From assembly GCA_039881145.1 (NCBI GenBank), contig JAYKKI010000013.1, positions 38,831,501-38,895,500 of the forward strand: a stretch of 64,000 nt of DNA. Direction: 5' to 3'. Source of the stretch: Druceiella hillmani. Its lineage: Eukaryota; Arthropoda; Insecta; Lepidoptera; Hepialidae. Positions 12,061 to 22,970 of this stretch are shown piece after piece; within the stretch, counting starts at the first letter, position 1, and every line of letters begins with the position of its first letter. Position numbers and translations under genes: made by a program. The notes under the pieces were generated by a model. It was not told the origin of the DNA. It saw nothing but the letters and a program-made list of their open reading frames with translations, and did not search any database.

Positions 12061-13500
12061 GATGCTTTTTGGCTGTATAAAATGTTATGTGTTCGCGTCA
12101 CCTACTATAACAACAGTAATAACATGCTGTAATAGCAGTATATATGTAGCTAAAAGTGTGACGTGTTGTGCAACATTAGTGTAATGTATATGTATACAAG
12201 TTAAATGACTATGTGGACAGTTCAATTTGAGTATTTTTTAAATTGTTTTTAAGTTTGATTGTTATTTTAATTGTTTATTTGCAGGATCACTGTACAGTAC
12301 AACAGTGAATACTAAATATATCAATACTTTTATTTAGAAAAATTAATAACAAAGCATTTATTTTAATATATTCCCAATATTTGCATTTAAAAATATACAC
12401 TATTTACTTTTTAATATTTGACCTCTATAATACATCATACACTAAGCATTTCATAGAGGCTTATAAATTATCTTACTAAGCAAAAAGAAGAAGTGCGTGG
12501 TAGAACAGATTTCTAGTTGTTCTATAGTATTTATGTTGCGAATTTTAAGATTAGATGTTTCATACAATTTTACCAAACAACTGTTATTTCATAGTTTTAA
12601 GTTTTAACTTATGGTAGCAGTCTCCATAATTTTTTATGTTTTTTTGACGTCCTATTTATTTGTTTAATAAAATTAAATTAAAATTTACGTTTTCAAGAAA
12701 ATGATCCCCGTCCATTTAAAAATATTTCGTGTGCTTGACTTTATTTATTAGTTCAATCGAACCATTATTTTATCACCATTGATTCTAGTTCCATACCACA
12801 GAAGTTATGTGAGTATAAAAAAATAGGTCAACAATCCAGTTGTAGAAACAATCGTATCGATCTTCGGTAGAGTCATTTGATCATTCCGCGTGAGATATAT
12901 AGACTTTTATGATCCGTGTATCGACAGTTCAAAAATCACTGCGTTTTCTGATGAAACCTCTTTTTGATTAATAGTTTTTTTGACTTTGTAAATATTCTCA
13001 AAGTATCTTACAAATATGTAAATATTCTCATAAACCTAACCTCAATGTTTATTACTTTACTAACTACATGTCAAAACCAAAGGCGAAGATATCATGTCCG
13101 CTAAAAAGCATACGCCCATAATTATAATTGAGATAAACATAAGAGATTATTTGGAACAACGCAAAACTGCAGAGAAAACAAATTGATACAAAAAATAACC
13201 TCAAACTCATATAATGCTAGAACTGGAACTTGGAACTTAGAGTTACGCTTAACCTGATACTTTATAGTAATTCTTTGTGTATTTCGTTGACGCTATTGAA
13301 AAAGACGAGTATTCGTTATTTTATTCATTGTATTTACGGTTGGTTTTATCCCAAAATAAGTAACAGCAAGTATATACAGGTCTTCTGTGTGTATAAGTCT
13401 TTACAAGTATGCATACTCAGTGGAGTTATAGAAATATAAATAATGCTCTTCAACTTTGTGAATAAGGCAAGGATTTGATACTTGCGTTAATTTTACATTT
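12060..13500. other. AT-rich DNA, nothing identified
   Basis: No coding frame above 70 codons with recognisable content, and no repeat partner found elsewhere in the window. Confidence 0.35.
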
Positions 13501-13516
13501 TAAATATTCTGTTAAG

Positions 13517-13590
13517 TACTCCTTTACTTTTTGCCATCAAACCATATACATAACAATGTATATGGTTTGATGGCAAAAAGTAAAGCAGTA
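13517..13590. repeat. Near-perfect inverted repeat with 6-nt loop
   Basis: Arms 13523-13550 and 13557-13584 are perfect reverse complements over 28 bp (start TTTACTTTTTGCCATCAAAC) around the loop TAACAA. With one mismatch the pairing continues outwards to 13517 and 13590. The stem is too perfect and its loop too small to look like a typical insect microRNA precursor. A template-switch inversion is a simple origin. Confidence 0.9.
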
Positions 13591-13807
13591 AAACCAATCA
13601 GCAGCTACCAAAACAAATATTTATGGTTTATTGAAAGTCCGGAAAGATTTGATAGGGGTAATGATTAATAAAAAAACACCACTATCGCACTAAATTATTT
13701 CTTATGAACTTTCTGGTACTCGACTCAATATGATATACTGAACAGAAACTGGGGAGTGAGGAAATTTCTATTATTTTACAGGTCTCTTAATGATAATACA
13801 TATTACT

Positions 13808-14025
13808 AAAGACGCGCATATACAGGCACGCACACACGCGCACATTCACGCTCGCACACATGAATGCACGCACACACGCGCATTTAGACTCGCATGCATG
13901 CATGCTTGCACCTATGCACTCACGTTTGTATGCACGCGCGCAACCACTCGCTCTATCAGGCTCGCACGCATGCACAAACGCAAAGTTACGCACGCAAGCA
14001 TGCATGTTTTCGCACGAACTTGCAC

Positions 14026-14027
<2 letters not shown>
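13808..14027. repeat. CpG/CpA alternating purine-pyrimidine block
   Basis: About 220 bp rich in CGCACACACGCGCAC, GCATGCATGC and related strings, far richer in CpG than its surroundings, ending directly at a (TA)n array. The open frames here, up to 168 codons on the minus strand, arise because the repeats lack stop codons. Such alternating sequence is known to favour Z-DNA. Confidence 0.85.

Positions 14028-14029
<2 letters not shown>

Positions 14030-14100
<71 letters not shown>
14030..14100. repeat. (TA)n microsatellite
   Basis: Pure TA array of about 70 bp directly joined to the CG/CA alternating block. Confidence 0.95.
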
Positions 14101-14103
<3 letters not shown>

Positions 14104-14259
14104 AATTATCATCCACGTGATATTTTGCGGTATTTACAGTAAAATAAAATAATCTAATAGTAAACGGAACATAAAAGATTGCTGTAACCATTTCAAATAA
14201 TTTTCTTCCTTGTTCGCACGGTCTAAAAATGTTTTGGTTTATAAATCTAATCCCTTCAT

Positions 14260-14450
14260 ATACGCAATTATTTTCGTCATAATATCGTCTCATTTACTTT
14301 TATGGACTATGACAATTTTGTTTGTTTATGTGTCGTATTTTTCCAAGAAAAAAATATAAAAAGTATGTCATAAATCTATGGATGTGTATGAATATGAGAC
14401 AAACTTAATAAAACCTTGTTGCGCCAGATTTTCCGAAACAAGTTATCATG
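14260..14450 (+). repeat. Dispersed repeat downstream of (TA)n, shared with 27.3 kb
   Basis: A stretch of about 190 bp, starting ACGCAATTATTTTCGTC and including AATATCGTCTCATTTACTTT and later GCCAGATTTTCCG, matches 27297-27485 in the same order and orientation. In both places a (TA)n array lies shortly upstream. A transposon copy carrying the (TA)n at one end is likely. Confidence 0.7.
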
Positions 14451-14469
14451 CCTTATAGGCGTGTTGAAT

Positions 14470-14690
14470 TTGGAGCAATTGCATCTTATATTATTTATCA
14501 TAGTCGTTACAATTGCGCCGATATAGTGAATCGGTTGCAGTTTCGTGTGCCAGGGAGAACGACGGTCCTCGCTTTCCTACCTACCTACCGTTAGCACCAA
14601 TGTCGGTGACCGCGCTCCACTGTACAGGCGTTGTGATGATCGCTACATTATGTTCCACTCTCTAGATATATTCGCTCGCTCATTATTCCA
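14470..14690. other. Higher-GC island of unknown function
   Basis: A stretch with several CpG and GACGG/CTCGCT strings, a triple CTAC repeat (CCTACCTACCTACC) and an open + frame of about 77 codons. I recognise no protein family and no RNA. It could be an old exon, a regulatory segment or a transposon remnant. Confidence 0.2.
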
Positions 14691-15175
14691 ATACAAGCAG
14701 TCAATTAAACGGATACTGTACAACCATTGGTTGTTTGAAAGTACTGATATTACATTTAATTTTTTTTCAAATCTATGACAGTAAATATATTTATTATTAT
14801 TATTAATTCTGTCATTGATAATTATTATAGTGAATTATTAATGGAAAATTGATTTCAATTATTTTAAATTTTATTAAATAAAAACCAATATTACATGTTT
14901 TATATTTGAATTTAATATTCATATAGGATTCATATAAGAAATATTTATATAAGATATAAGCTCAATATTTCGGTACAAGCATTTTATTCAGATACTGTAC
15001 AGCCATTAGCCTTTTAAAAGAATTGATATGGCCTTTTTTTTTTTTTAATGTTTATTATTATTACTTCTATTACTGGTAATTATTAGTGTTTTTTGAATGG
15101 AGAATTGATTTCAGTGATTTAAAATATTTATTATGTGTTCATCAATATTATATATCTTATAGTTAAATTTAAAGT
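14690..15175. repeat. Tandem duplication, period about 282 bp
   Basis: Blocks TACAAGCA, GATACTGTACA(A/G)CCATT, a T-rich run, TTATTATTATTA and GGA(A/G)AATTGATTTCA follow in the same order from 14690 and again from 14972. The copies have diverged with several indels. Confidence 0.75.
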
Positions 15176-15267
15176 ATTTATACTAGCTCTGAGTATTTAA
15201 TGAATTATAAAAATACATAATTGAGGATATATGAACACATAATGTTAATTTGACTAAGTTAATCTAA

Positions 15268-15270
<3 letters not shown>

Positions 15271-15360
<90 letters not shown>
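15271..15360. repeat. (TA)n microsatellite flanked by a 19-bp direct repeat
   Basis: About 90 bp of pure TA. TTGACTAAGTTAATCTAAT precedes it (15250-15268) and TTGATTAAGTTAATCTAAT follows it (15364-15382), differing at one base. Confidence 0.95.
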
Positions 15361-15364
<4 letters not shown>

Positions 15365-15649
15365 TTGATTAAGTTAATCTAATACTTGAAAGCCTCACTC
15401 ATTTTATATCACTATGATTTGCATCTATTTTTCGCCATAGGTGATAAATAAATACATAAATAAAATAATACAATGTTCTTAAAGTGTGTTTTGAACATTC
15501 TCATATAATCAGTTATATCACATATTCAACAAAGCAACAGTTTAAACAAATTATCATATATGGTACTGGTATTTACTTGGTAAAAGATTGACTGTTGAAT
15601 GAGTTTCATATATTTCTGTTCCTGAATACAATACATAAAGTATTTTAAA

Positions 15650-15940
15650 AACGAAAATCTGACTAGGCTTATTAATAACGAACTAAATGATATTGCCAAG
15701 GAACTTTTGATCGATTAGCAAGTCTTGAAAAATTGGCTGGACAGTGAGTGGCACCATCAGGTTCGGAGGAATTTAGACAATCCACGAAAAACCTAATTTA
15801 AATTGAGATCTTTTGCTAGGGAGATGGAGGCTATTGGTCTGATATGGTAATAGCGCTAAAGGTGATCAAAAACGGGATCAGTTGACGAAACTCATAGAAG
15901 TCCTTTGCTACATAGGAAATATGGGATATAACTAACTCAT
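15650..15940 (+). pseudogene. Decayed LINE 3' end
   Basis: The + strand reads in broken frames as a LINE C-terminus: a segment AREMEAIGLIW is followed about 20 codons later by KLTKLIEVLCYIGN. This matches the usual pattern (E-x-x-G-L-x-W, then an aspartate/arginine-rich W-x-x-L-x-x-x-L-C segment) that ends many insect LINE ORFs. At least one stop and one frameshift separate the two blocks. The 3' flank ends in a short TA run near 15990, possibly the tail. Confidence 0.5.
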
Positions 15941-16859
15941 GAGGTGACTTTTACCGTTACACCTGCCAAAATTCGTAATCAATTCTTAATATATATATAT
16001 ATGTAGACACATTATGGTAACGTCATAGCTCATGGTAGTTGAGATTTTAGTTATCTAAAAATATTTTTATCCATTCGAATGCATGTTCCTTTGAATACGA
16101 GTATTAATGGAAACAAGGCTTCTAAGACATTTCCATTTTTTATTGGTTGCTTGCAATAAATAGGCGGATGAGAACTGGCAAATCTGTAAAAAAAACTGGC
16201 GAAATGGAAAATTTATGGAATTACTTGCCACTTCCATCCATTAAAGCTTTTTATCACATTATTTGGCGTAGAAAAGAAATTTGTCGTGGAATGAGATGTT
16301 TGCACGGATATGTTCAGCATTTGTATAACAAAATATTTTTGAGTATTATAGTTAATTAGATACTTTAAATAACTGGTATAATATATTTGAATAAAATTAT
16401 TTACTTACTAATTATAAGTAAGTAAATTATGTGAACGTCCATAAAAACTTTCATCTCCCATTTGAAGGATATATTTTAGGGGTAAATTTTTCTAAAGTTA
16501 CATAATCCACCTTTAAAAGAAATCAACCCCTGTTTCAGATCATGGCATTGAAAGTTCAAATTATCATATCCCAGTCCACTGAATCCCTATGAAAATTCCT
16601 TTAGGCATTCTTGCACAACGCGAAGAGGTAAATAAATGGAGAAAAGTTACAAAAACACTTTTTTTGTGTTCTATTCATTTTTTTATGTCCTCCTAAAATA
16701 CTTTTTTCCTAAAAAGCCTCAATAAACAAACAGGTCAAATCTACAGTTTTACTATATACACATACATTAAAGTACCTAGTAACCAATTTATACAGCGTAA
16801 TATTAAACCTACCGAGTATTAAATTACAAATATTGACAATAGATTAATATTTTAAACAA

Positions 16860-17110
16860 ATTTAAGGAATAATGTAAGCTTATATTGAATACATACAACA
16901 TCGAGAAATTCGAGGCCCGGAAGACGATCCCAACGGCTTTTCGTGCGTTTGTTTACTTCAAAACCTACGAACCCCTGACGTAACTTTGGCCGTACCCGTT
17001 TTTCGAACATGTATCTGGATGGAAGACTTAATTGCGCAATTTAAAATACAAATAGCGCCATCTAATGATATAAATAGGTACACTATATATTTGTGTAGTT
17101 ACTACGCGTC
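16860..17110. other. CpG-containing island, unassigned
   Basis: Contains GAGGCCCGGAAGACGATCCC, GGCCGTACCCG and TAGCGCCATCT, the last a phrase often seen in insect transposons. No open frame of useful length and no repeat partner in the window. Confidence 0.25.
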
Positions 17111-17119
17111 GAATTGTTA

Positions 17120-20100
17120 GGCATTTCTTCATTGTTGTTGTACAAGGCGATATGAATGAATATTTGAAAATATTAAATTCGCATGTTGAACCAACTAGTT
17201 GCAATACAAGCTACTTCATTTCAAGTTACTACATGCAACTTCAAGTTAACCCATATAGTTTTCAATGAACCGCTTTTAAATCAGGTCAGGTGTGTTTACG
17301 TGACGCGTATAAAGGTAAAAGACACAAACAGGTAGACAAAAAAATAAAATAATGGCTTTACTGCACTTAACTACTTATTCCCCATTTCTCCAATCCTGTT
17401 TTGCAAATATATTTAATATAGAGACTTTTGCAATTTTCTTATATGTATAGATTAAAAAAAGACACACCTCATATTTTTATTATATTTATTTCAGGCACTA
17501 ACACATTTTGAATGACGCTTTGTTTTAGATAAGTAAAAATTTTGCGGTTTGTTTATTTACATCACCCATACAAGTTCGTTGAGCAAATTAAACTAACTTG
17601 GAATTATGCACGGCAGACTAAAACTATTATTTTTACATCTTTTTTGGATTGTTTCTATGCATACCTACGGGATCAACCGGCCCTCATGATAAGTACCAGA
17701 TGGCTTATAACAGACAGGATGAAGAAGGATGGATTCGAGCACGTTTCTTCTTCCACCAATATTCGAATATATATGTAGAATTGAATCTTGAATTGAAATT
17801 GGCTTTATAGTTTAGGGTGAATAATATTATTAAAACACAATTTTTTAGTTCTATTCAAAGTCAATAGAATTTTGTGCCGATTCTTTATTAAAAACTACAT
17901 TATTATACTCTGATGCTATTACATCAAAATGCATCTTCACGAAAAAATCGCAATTTAAACCACATTTTTTTAATTACGTAATCTTGATCGTTTCATAAAG
18001 AAACAATAAAAATATTACAGAAATAAAAGGAAAGATCGGCGCCTGAAACACAATTCTGACAAGCGATCAAGACTAACAGTTGTAAATAAATGTTTATTAA
18101 AGGACGAAATTACCTTAGTGATTAAAGTGATGAATATTTTCTCACATTTCTTCTCACATAATTTGTTTCTAAAATGGTTACTTTACAGTAATTAAAAATA
18201 TTACTGTTGAGATGTCTTATCGAAAAACATACTACTTTCCCTTATCTTCAAACATTGTATTATCATTATTTCGCTGTTCACTTTGTCAAATTATGGAAGA
18301 AACTCTACTCCGACGTCAGATTTTCACCGTTTGTTGAAGTAGTCAAAAGTTATCTCGAGAAACCATATCGACCCTAACTTTACTTTCCTATTTCATTTCC
18401 TTTCATATCCTTCTTCCCTAATCTTTCACCTTTTTTTCCTATTCTGAAGCCATCTCCAAAGCCTCCCATGATATAGAAATTATATCATATTTTCTTTTTT
18501 CTCTCAAAAATTTATTTTTCCAAATTTGTAATTATGCCCTCTTGTTGTAAATGCGTTGTTATTTTGATTGATTGGAAGAGATTGCTTCTGTAATAATAAT
18601 TTCACCAAATGGGCATATTCGTTGAAGCAAATAAAGAATACAAAAATATAAATTAACATATTTGTGTACTGAATGGTATAATAAATACATGGAGTGATTA
18701 ATACCGTAATAATTGTATTTATCCTTCTTCTTTTAAATTTATTAAGAAATACATTTACTATTATTACATTCGTTTTTTAAATATGGATACTAAAATAATG
18801 GTATTTGTATTTCCTCTTAAATTTTCTATAAACATTTAGAAGGAAATACAAATACCGTTATGCCGTCGTTTTCGGTTACGAATATCGTGTTCAATTATTT
18901 ATAGCCGCTGTTAATATCCCATAAGGCATTACAACTTTATCATATCCATCTGTCCATCCACCTGACTGTTCTTTGTCGGATCAGTGTCAATTTGTCACAT
19001 GTCATATTGGAACATATGCTGTGATATGAAAATCGTAAATACCTTTGGTGTAATATATTTCTGCTTGCATGAAAAATATCGGTGGATACATTACACTCCT
19101 CGTTGAATGACATATTAATTCATTGGATAACCAAAATCATACATGATATCATTTTAGATTTGTATACTCTGACTCTGAGATAGCATTTGTTAGTATAGTA
19201 TACACCAATTCCCCACTATTCTTGTGGCCAATTTATAAAGTCCGAATTAAATGAGGAAAAAGCCTTTGTTGATTAAATTTAGGTAAAATTATTGTAATTT
19301 CAACAAAAAACAATTATATGTGAAAAACATATTTACTTGTGAAATAAGCAAAAATATGTAAAATTTCTTTACTGCAATATAACTTTTTTACACAAGAATC
19401 TTGTGTCTAAATTATATCTAATAGATTTAAGTAAATGTTAACTGCTTAATATATCTGTGTTTTAAATTATTTGATTATCTACACTCATTTTGGAGGAGAA
19501 CTTGTAGATTTAATTCAGGAACTTTTGTGTCACTATTAATGTGATAAAATACACTTTTATTGTACCTCCCTTGATTGTTCTTTAACATAATATACGTTTG
19601 TTAATTATTTCGGCTTTTAAAATTATGTATTTTTATAAAAAACCTTTTCTGTAAACCCATCTATTTTCCACAATCGTTTTGGGGAAGAATTTGTATATTT
19701 AATATTTCAGAAAATTGTATATCTTGATTTTGTCTGAGATAGAGTGAAAGCCAAGACCATATTTTGAGAATATTTGTTTGTTTGCCAGTCTCTCTGTTTC
19801 CTGAAAGATAGTGCAGAAACTATACGTTCTATTTTAATATGATTTTCTGTGTAGAATGCTTTGGATTTAATTTAAAATCTTGACTAAATCTAGTCTTACT
19901 ATTGCTATTCTAAATTCAGTTATTGACCCTCACGTGATAAGAGCCCAACGCAACAAAAACTAATAATAGAAATTATATAAGTCATCCAAACGGTTCAGAT
20001 TAAAGTTCAAGTTAAGACATGAATTAATTTTATTCCAGCCAAATGGACTGAGTGAAAGCGAATGCACGGAAAAAAGCTAGTACAAAGTAAATTAAAATTT

Positions 20101-20150
20101 TACTTCAAAAATGCTAAGAATACATAGAAAACTACATCTTACCACTATGA
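17120..20150. other. AT-rich DNA with short repeat remnants only
   Basis: No recognisable gene. The + frame at 17542-17778 (78 codons) has no family features. A part at about 18890-19010 resembles the GGTTCCGTAC-type dispersed repeat (CCATCTGTCCATCCACCTGA). A hairpin at 18800-18856 is listed separately. Confidence 0.35.
18797..18859. repeat. 16-bp perfect inverted repeat
   Basis: GGTATTTGTATTTCCT (18800-18815) pairs with AGGAAATACAAATACC (18841-18856) across a 25-nt loop, with weaker pairing continuing for 3 bp outside. Confidence 0.85.
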
Positions 20151-20179
20151 TATTTATGGCTTACATACCTCAAAAGAAT

Positions 20180-20560
20180 AATGAAACCCTTACCTGTCTG
20201 TCTGTCCGTCCCTCATAGTCATTTTTCTGAGAAACCGTAACAAGTTAATTAATTAGCTTAGTATTAAAGAATATCTCAAAAGCTTATTCGCAAATTCGTT
20301 TGTGTATAATTTAAAAGGAGTACAGACCATTTAAGTAATGAAAAAGAAAATTGAAAATTTTTCTAAGTAATGTAGGGTATTGATTGAAAGAACTTTATGA
20401 AGGTCTCAAAAATATGCTTTTCCTAATATTAGACATTATATATTCTGAGATATAGTGGAAGAACCACACAATGATATGAAAAAACAGGTTTTTAGAAGCC
20501 TACGTAAAGGTTATAGGAAAACCATGTCCATGATTTTAGATCTCATAGTTTTTGAGGTAA
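20180..20560 (+). repeat. GGTTCCGTAC-type dispersed repeat, partial
   Basis: Has CTCAAAAGAATAATGAAACCC followed by CTGTCTGTCTGTCCGTCCC, then a long AT-rich part with AACAGGTTTTTAGAAGCC and AAAGGTTATAGGAAAACC. The last two phrases also occur, with substitutions, at about 31330-31370 and 32450-32500, tying the copies together. Confidence 0.55.
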
Positions 20561-20666
20561 TGAAATTAATATGCATGTACTTAATTGTATTAGGTATTAT
20601 TTAATGTATGTTTCTTTAGGAAGATCATATTAGAGGCGACTTATGAAAAATAAAGTAATTTCCTTT

Positions 20667-21107
20667 TATAGTTGCACTAACTGCTATCTACCAAACGTCG
20701 ACACGTTGTAAAGGCAGAAGACGATTTCAAATAATGAAATTGCTCAAGGAACTGCCAAAACGATAGCAGCGGCCCCGCATCGCAATGCTGCACCTGAAGA
20801 GCTCCTTCTCTATATCCAACGAAGGTCGACGGCGAACTGTAAAACGCACCAGCGGTGGGTTTTGTTGACTTTGTGGTGCGGGGTACGGGGTTCGCTGAGT
20901 ATGTGCTTTTTCGCTCGGCGATCGTTCATCTCTGTCGCAGCGCTCTATCTCGGCTTTCATATATCGCTTTCTTGCTCATGGCGTCGTGTTTGTAGTGTAT
21001 AAAAGTGCATGTCGCAAAACCGAATTCACGCAATATTAGCTACGTGAACTTTTGTTACATTTTATCGACTTCTACATCTCACAACTATTGCCTTAGTACT
21101 CGTTTGA
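20667..21107 (+). repeat. 5' LTR of the gypsy element
   Basis: Aligns along its length with 22971-23406, with indels. It contains a TATAAAAG box at 20998-21005 and the shared end CGACTTCTACATCTCACA about 35 bases before its right border. It carries roughly 30 bp near 20900 that the other LTR lacks. The amount of difference says the insertion is old. Confidence 0.85.
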
Positions 21108-21108
21108 G

Positions 21109-21122
21109 TGGTGACCCCGCGT
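21109..21122 (+). promoter_or_regulatory. Putative primer-binding site
   Basis: TGGTGACCCCGCG begins two bases after the 5' LTR, the expected place for the tRNA primer-binding site of a Ty3/gypsy element, and begins with TGG, the complement of a tRNA CCA end. I do not assign the tRNA. Confidence 0.55.
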
Positions 21123-21530
21123 TTGAAGAACATTTTCCGGCGCATAAATCTCTGCTCGACGACGCACCTGCGTTGAAGACCATCATCCCTGCTCGACAAT
21201 CAGGCTACACCATGGTACCGTCAATGACATCGCAAATCACCGGCATCTCTCTACCGCTATTCTATAGATTCCGACCACATTTGTGGTTTGGCTACTTTGA
21301 GACAGTAACTAACGACTCCAACAATACTTCGCTGCACCTGGCTCAAGTTTTATCGCACAACTCAAAAAGCAGGATGTCGAACAAATCAGCAACATTCTTA
21401 AGAAACTTAAAAACGGCTAAGGTATACATGCTCATCAAAAACAGCCTCATCTCAATTAGATGAAAGCGAGGAAAAGCAGCTCAACAAATTATTATAAAAC
21501 ACGGTACTGGGTAAACAGCGGCCCAGTGAG
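21111..21530 (+). pseudogene. gag remnant of Ty3/gypsy, N-terminal part
   Basis: A frame open from before the LTR border to 21463 carries LPLFYRFRPHLWFGYF at 21251-21298, the signature of gag proteins of one arthropod gypsy group, where the usual form is a proline-rich PPF segment followed by P-x-LWFxQxE. After a frameshift near 21440 the next block, with DESEEKQLNKLL, matches the family's conserved helix and is followed by a stop codon. The family then reads G-x-R-P-S, seen here just before the nested insertion. The capsid-like function is lost. Confidence 0.8.
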
Positions 21531-22323
21531 TAGGGATGTCGAAATTGCCAAAAAGTGTCGATATATATATCGTATCGATATATTTTAGAAGTACCGATAT
21601 CGTTCTCGATATAAGAAAAGTAAATATTGATATATAGATATTTCGGGACGACTTCAAAGATAATATTAGCGTTCTAAAAAAATATAGTGTAATTTGTCTT
21701 GTTTAGCTCAATGTAATCTCAGATTAATAAATAAATACCATTCAACGAATATTTCTTCTAATAAATCAAGTAAAATAAAAACATGGACAAGAATAATTTT
21801 CTTGTTTATTAATCAAATGTGTACTTAGCCTAGATAAATAATATTTTTTATTCAAATACTTAGTTTAGGTAATAATTAATATTAATCAATCAACCAGGCA
21901 AACGAATATTTTTCCGACTGAGACAAAATTAAAACTCTTAGCTTAATGTGCTCTGGTATAAGACTAATTCTATTATTGGGTACTGTGAGAGTTACAGCAG
22001 ATCACTCACTCAGATCATCTACTATCAGAGTTACAGCAGGCCACTCTTTTAGAGCTATTTTTGTAAAGAGCGGGGTACAATTGCGACTATCAGACTAGAA
22101 ATTTATTAGATTCCCTTTTCTAGGTAGGTATTATGGGTTGTTCGAGACATAGTTTCAGTTCGCTAGGCATGCAACAATTCTGGTTGGACTTGAATTAAAT
22201 TGTTGCATGCTGCGGACAACAGAATTTAGTGTCACCGTAGGAAAAAATATCGATTTTGATACGTTTCCGATACTTGATATTTTATATCGATATATCGAAA
22301 TATTAAATATCGCCAAATATTAG
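21531..22323. mobile_element. Nested insertion with CGATAT-rich ends (hAT-like ends, tentative)
   Basis: About 790 bp lies inside gypsy gag. It starts TAGGGATGTCGAAATTGCC, a form seen at the ends of insect hAT-type elements. Both ends are full of CGATAT strings that form an imperfect terminal inverted repeat. The right end lacks the complementary start, and about 200 bp of expected gag is also missing to its right, so a later deletion probably removed both. Inside are a direct repeat of AGAGTTACAGCAG at about 21990 and 22027, and an inverted repeat GCATGCAACAATT (22167-22179) with AATTGTTGCATGC (22198-22210). No transposase frame exists. Confidence 0.6.
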
Positions 22324-22483
22324 CTAATGAGTCACTATCAAACAAGATGCATGGACTCGTGCGCAATATAGCGGAACTCCAGTCGAGGCCGCAACACAGC
22401 CTCGACTCTAACCGTAACGTCGTGCGTCACCAATCATCGCCGCGCAGTCGGTCAAATTCTCGCGACGACTACCCGATGAATTT
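22324..22483 (+). pseudogene. gag remnant, C-terminal part
   Basis: Reads as a Leu/Gln-rich helix followed by a Ser/Arg-rich stretch (SPRSRSNSRDD), typical of the end of arthropod gypsy gag. It is cut short before the usual start of pol and joins directly to the integrase end. Confidence 0.6.
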
Positions 22484-22790
22484 ATGACGACGACTAATAA
22501 CACTCAAGCGGACTTATATTATAACTACTACGTGCAACAACTGCATACCGCTATCAAAGCACTCAAGCCAACCACACCTGCGAAACCACACTTGGGATTT
22601 CGGCCTATATTCATTAGCCAAGACTTCACAACTTGCGAACGTACACAAAGACGCATTCAAGAAGCCTTTGAAACCACTATACGATGGCCCGTACTGACTA
22701 GTAAAACGAGACGGCAAAACATTCTTATCGCAAATACCAGAAAGACAAGAGGCACTCTCAATCCATATTAAATCTGCCTACTGTCAGTAT
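22484..22790 (+). pseudogene. Integrase C-terminus of Ty3/gypsy (GPY module)
   Basis: Two frames are needed. The first carries FISQDFTTCERT; the second, starting about 22640, carries DAFKKPLKPLYDGPYSLVKR. Together these are the end of a gypsy integrase: the segment before the GPY motif, the motif itself (YDGPY near 22678-22692), and a following beta-rich part that ends with the family's I-x-x-x-K-x-AY. The catalytic DDE core is absent. The frame used by the 95-codon open frame starting at 22484 is correct only for its first half. Confidence 0.85.
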
Positions 22791-22970
22791 TAAATCTGCC
22801 TACATATTCAACGCAGAGAGCGAGCAGCATTTACCGCATATTCACCGTACCGACTCGCTGCGCGGTTCAAATATTAAACTACCTGCCGCTTTGCCGCTCC
22901 GCCCGGTTTCAAAAACTACATGATTTGGGCGTACTCTTCGCACGCCAGTGCGAAGCTACAGGGCTTGCCC
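22791..22970 (+). pseudogene. Remnant of the 3' end of pol / pre-LTR region
   Basis: Higher-GC sequence between the integrase end and the 3' LTR. A short Arg/Ser segment in one frame resembles the usual TRSGRxVRF end of arthropod gypsy pol, but weakly. No clear polypurine tract precedes the 3' LTR; instead there is an inverted repeat CTACAGGGC/GCCCTGTAG at 22956-22975. Confidence 0.4.

Noticed and set aside
13026..13040. Telomere-like AACCTAACCT
   Set aside because: Only two units in isolation; not a telomeric tract.
13787..14293. 168-codon open frame on the minus strand (and three + frames)
   Set aside because: It consists of CG/CA and TA simple repeats translated as Cys/Ala/Arg and Ile-Tyr runs; repeat-driven absence of stops, not a gene.
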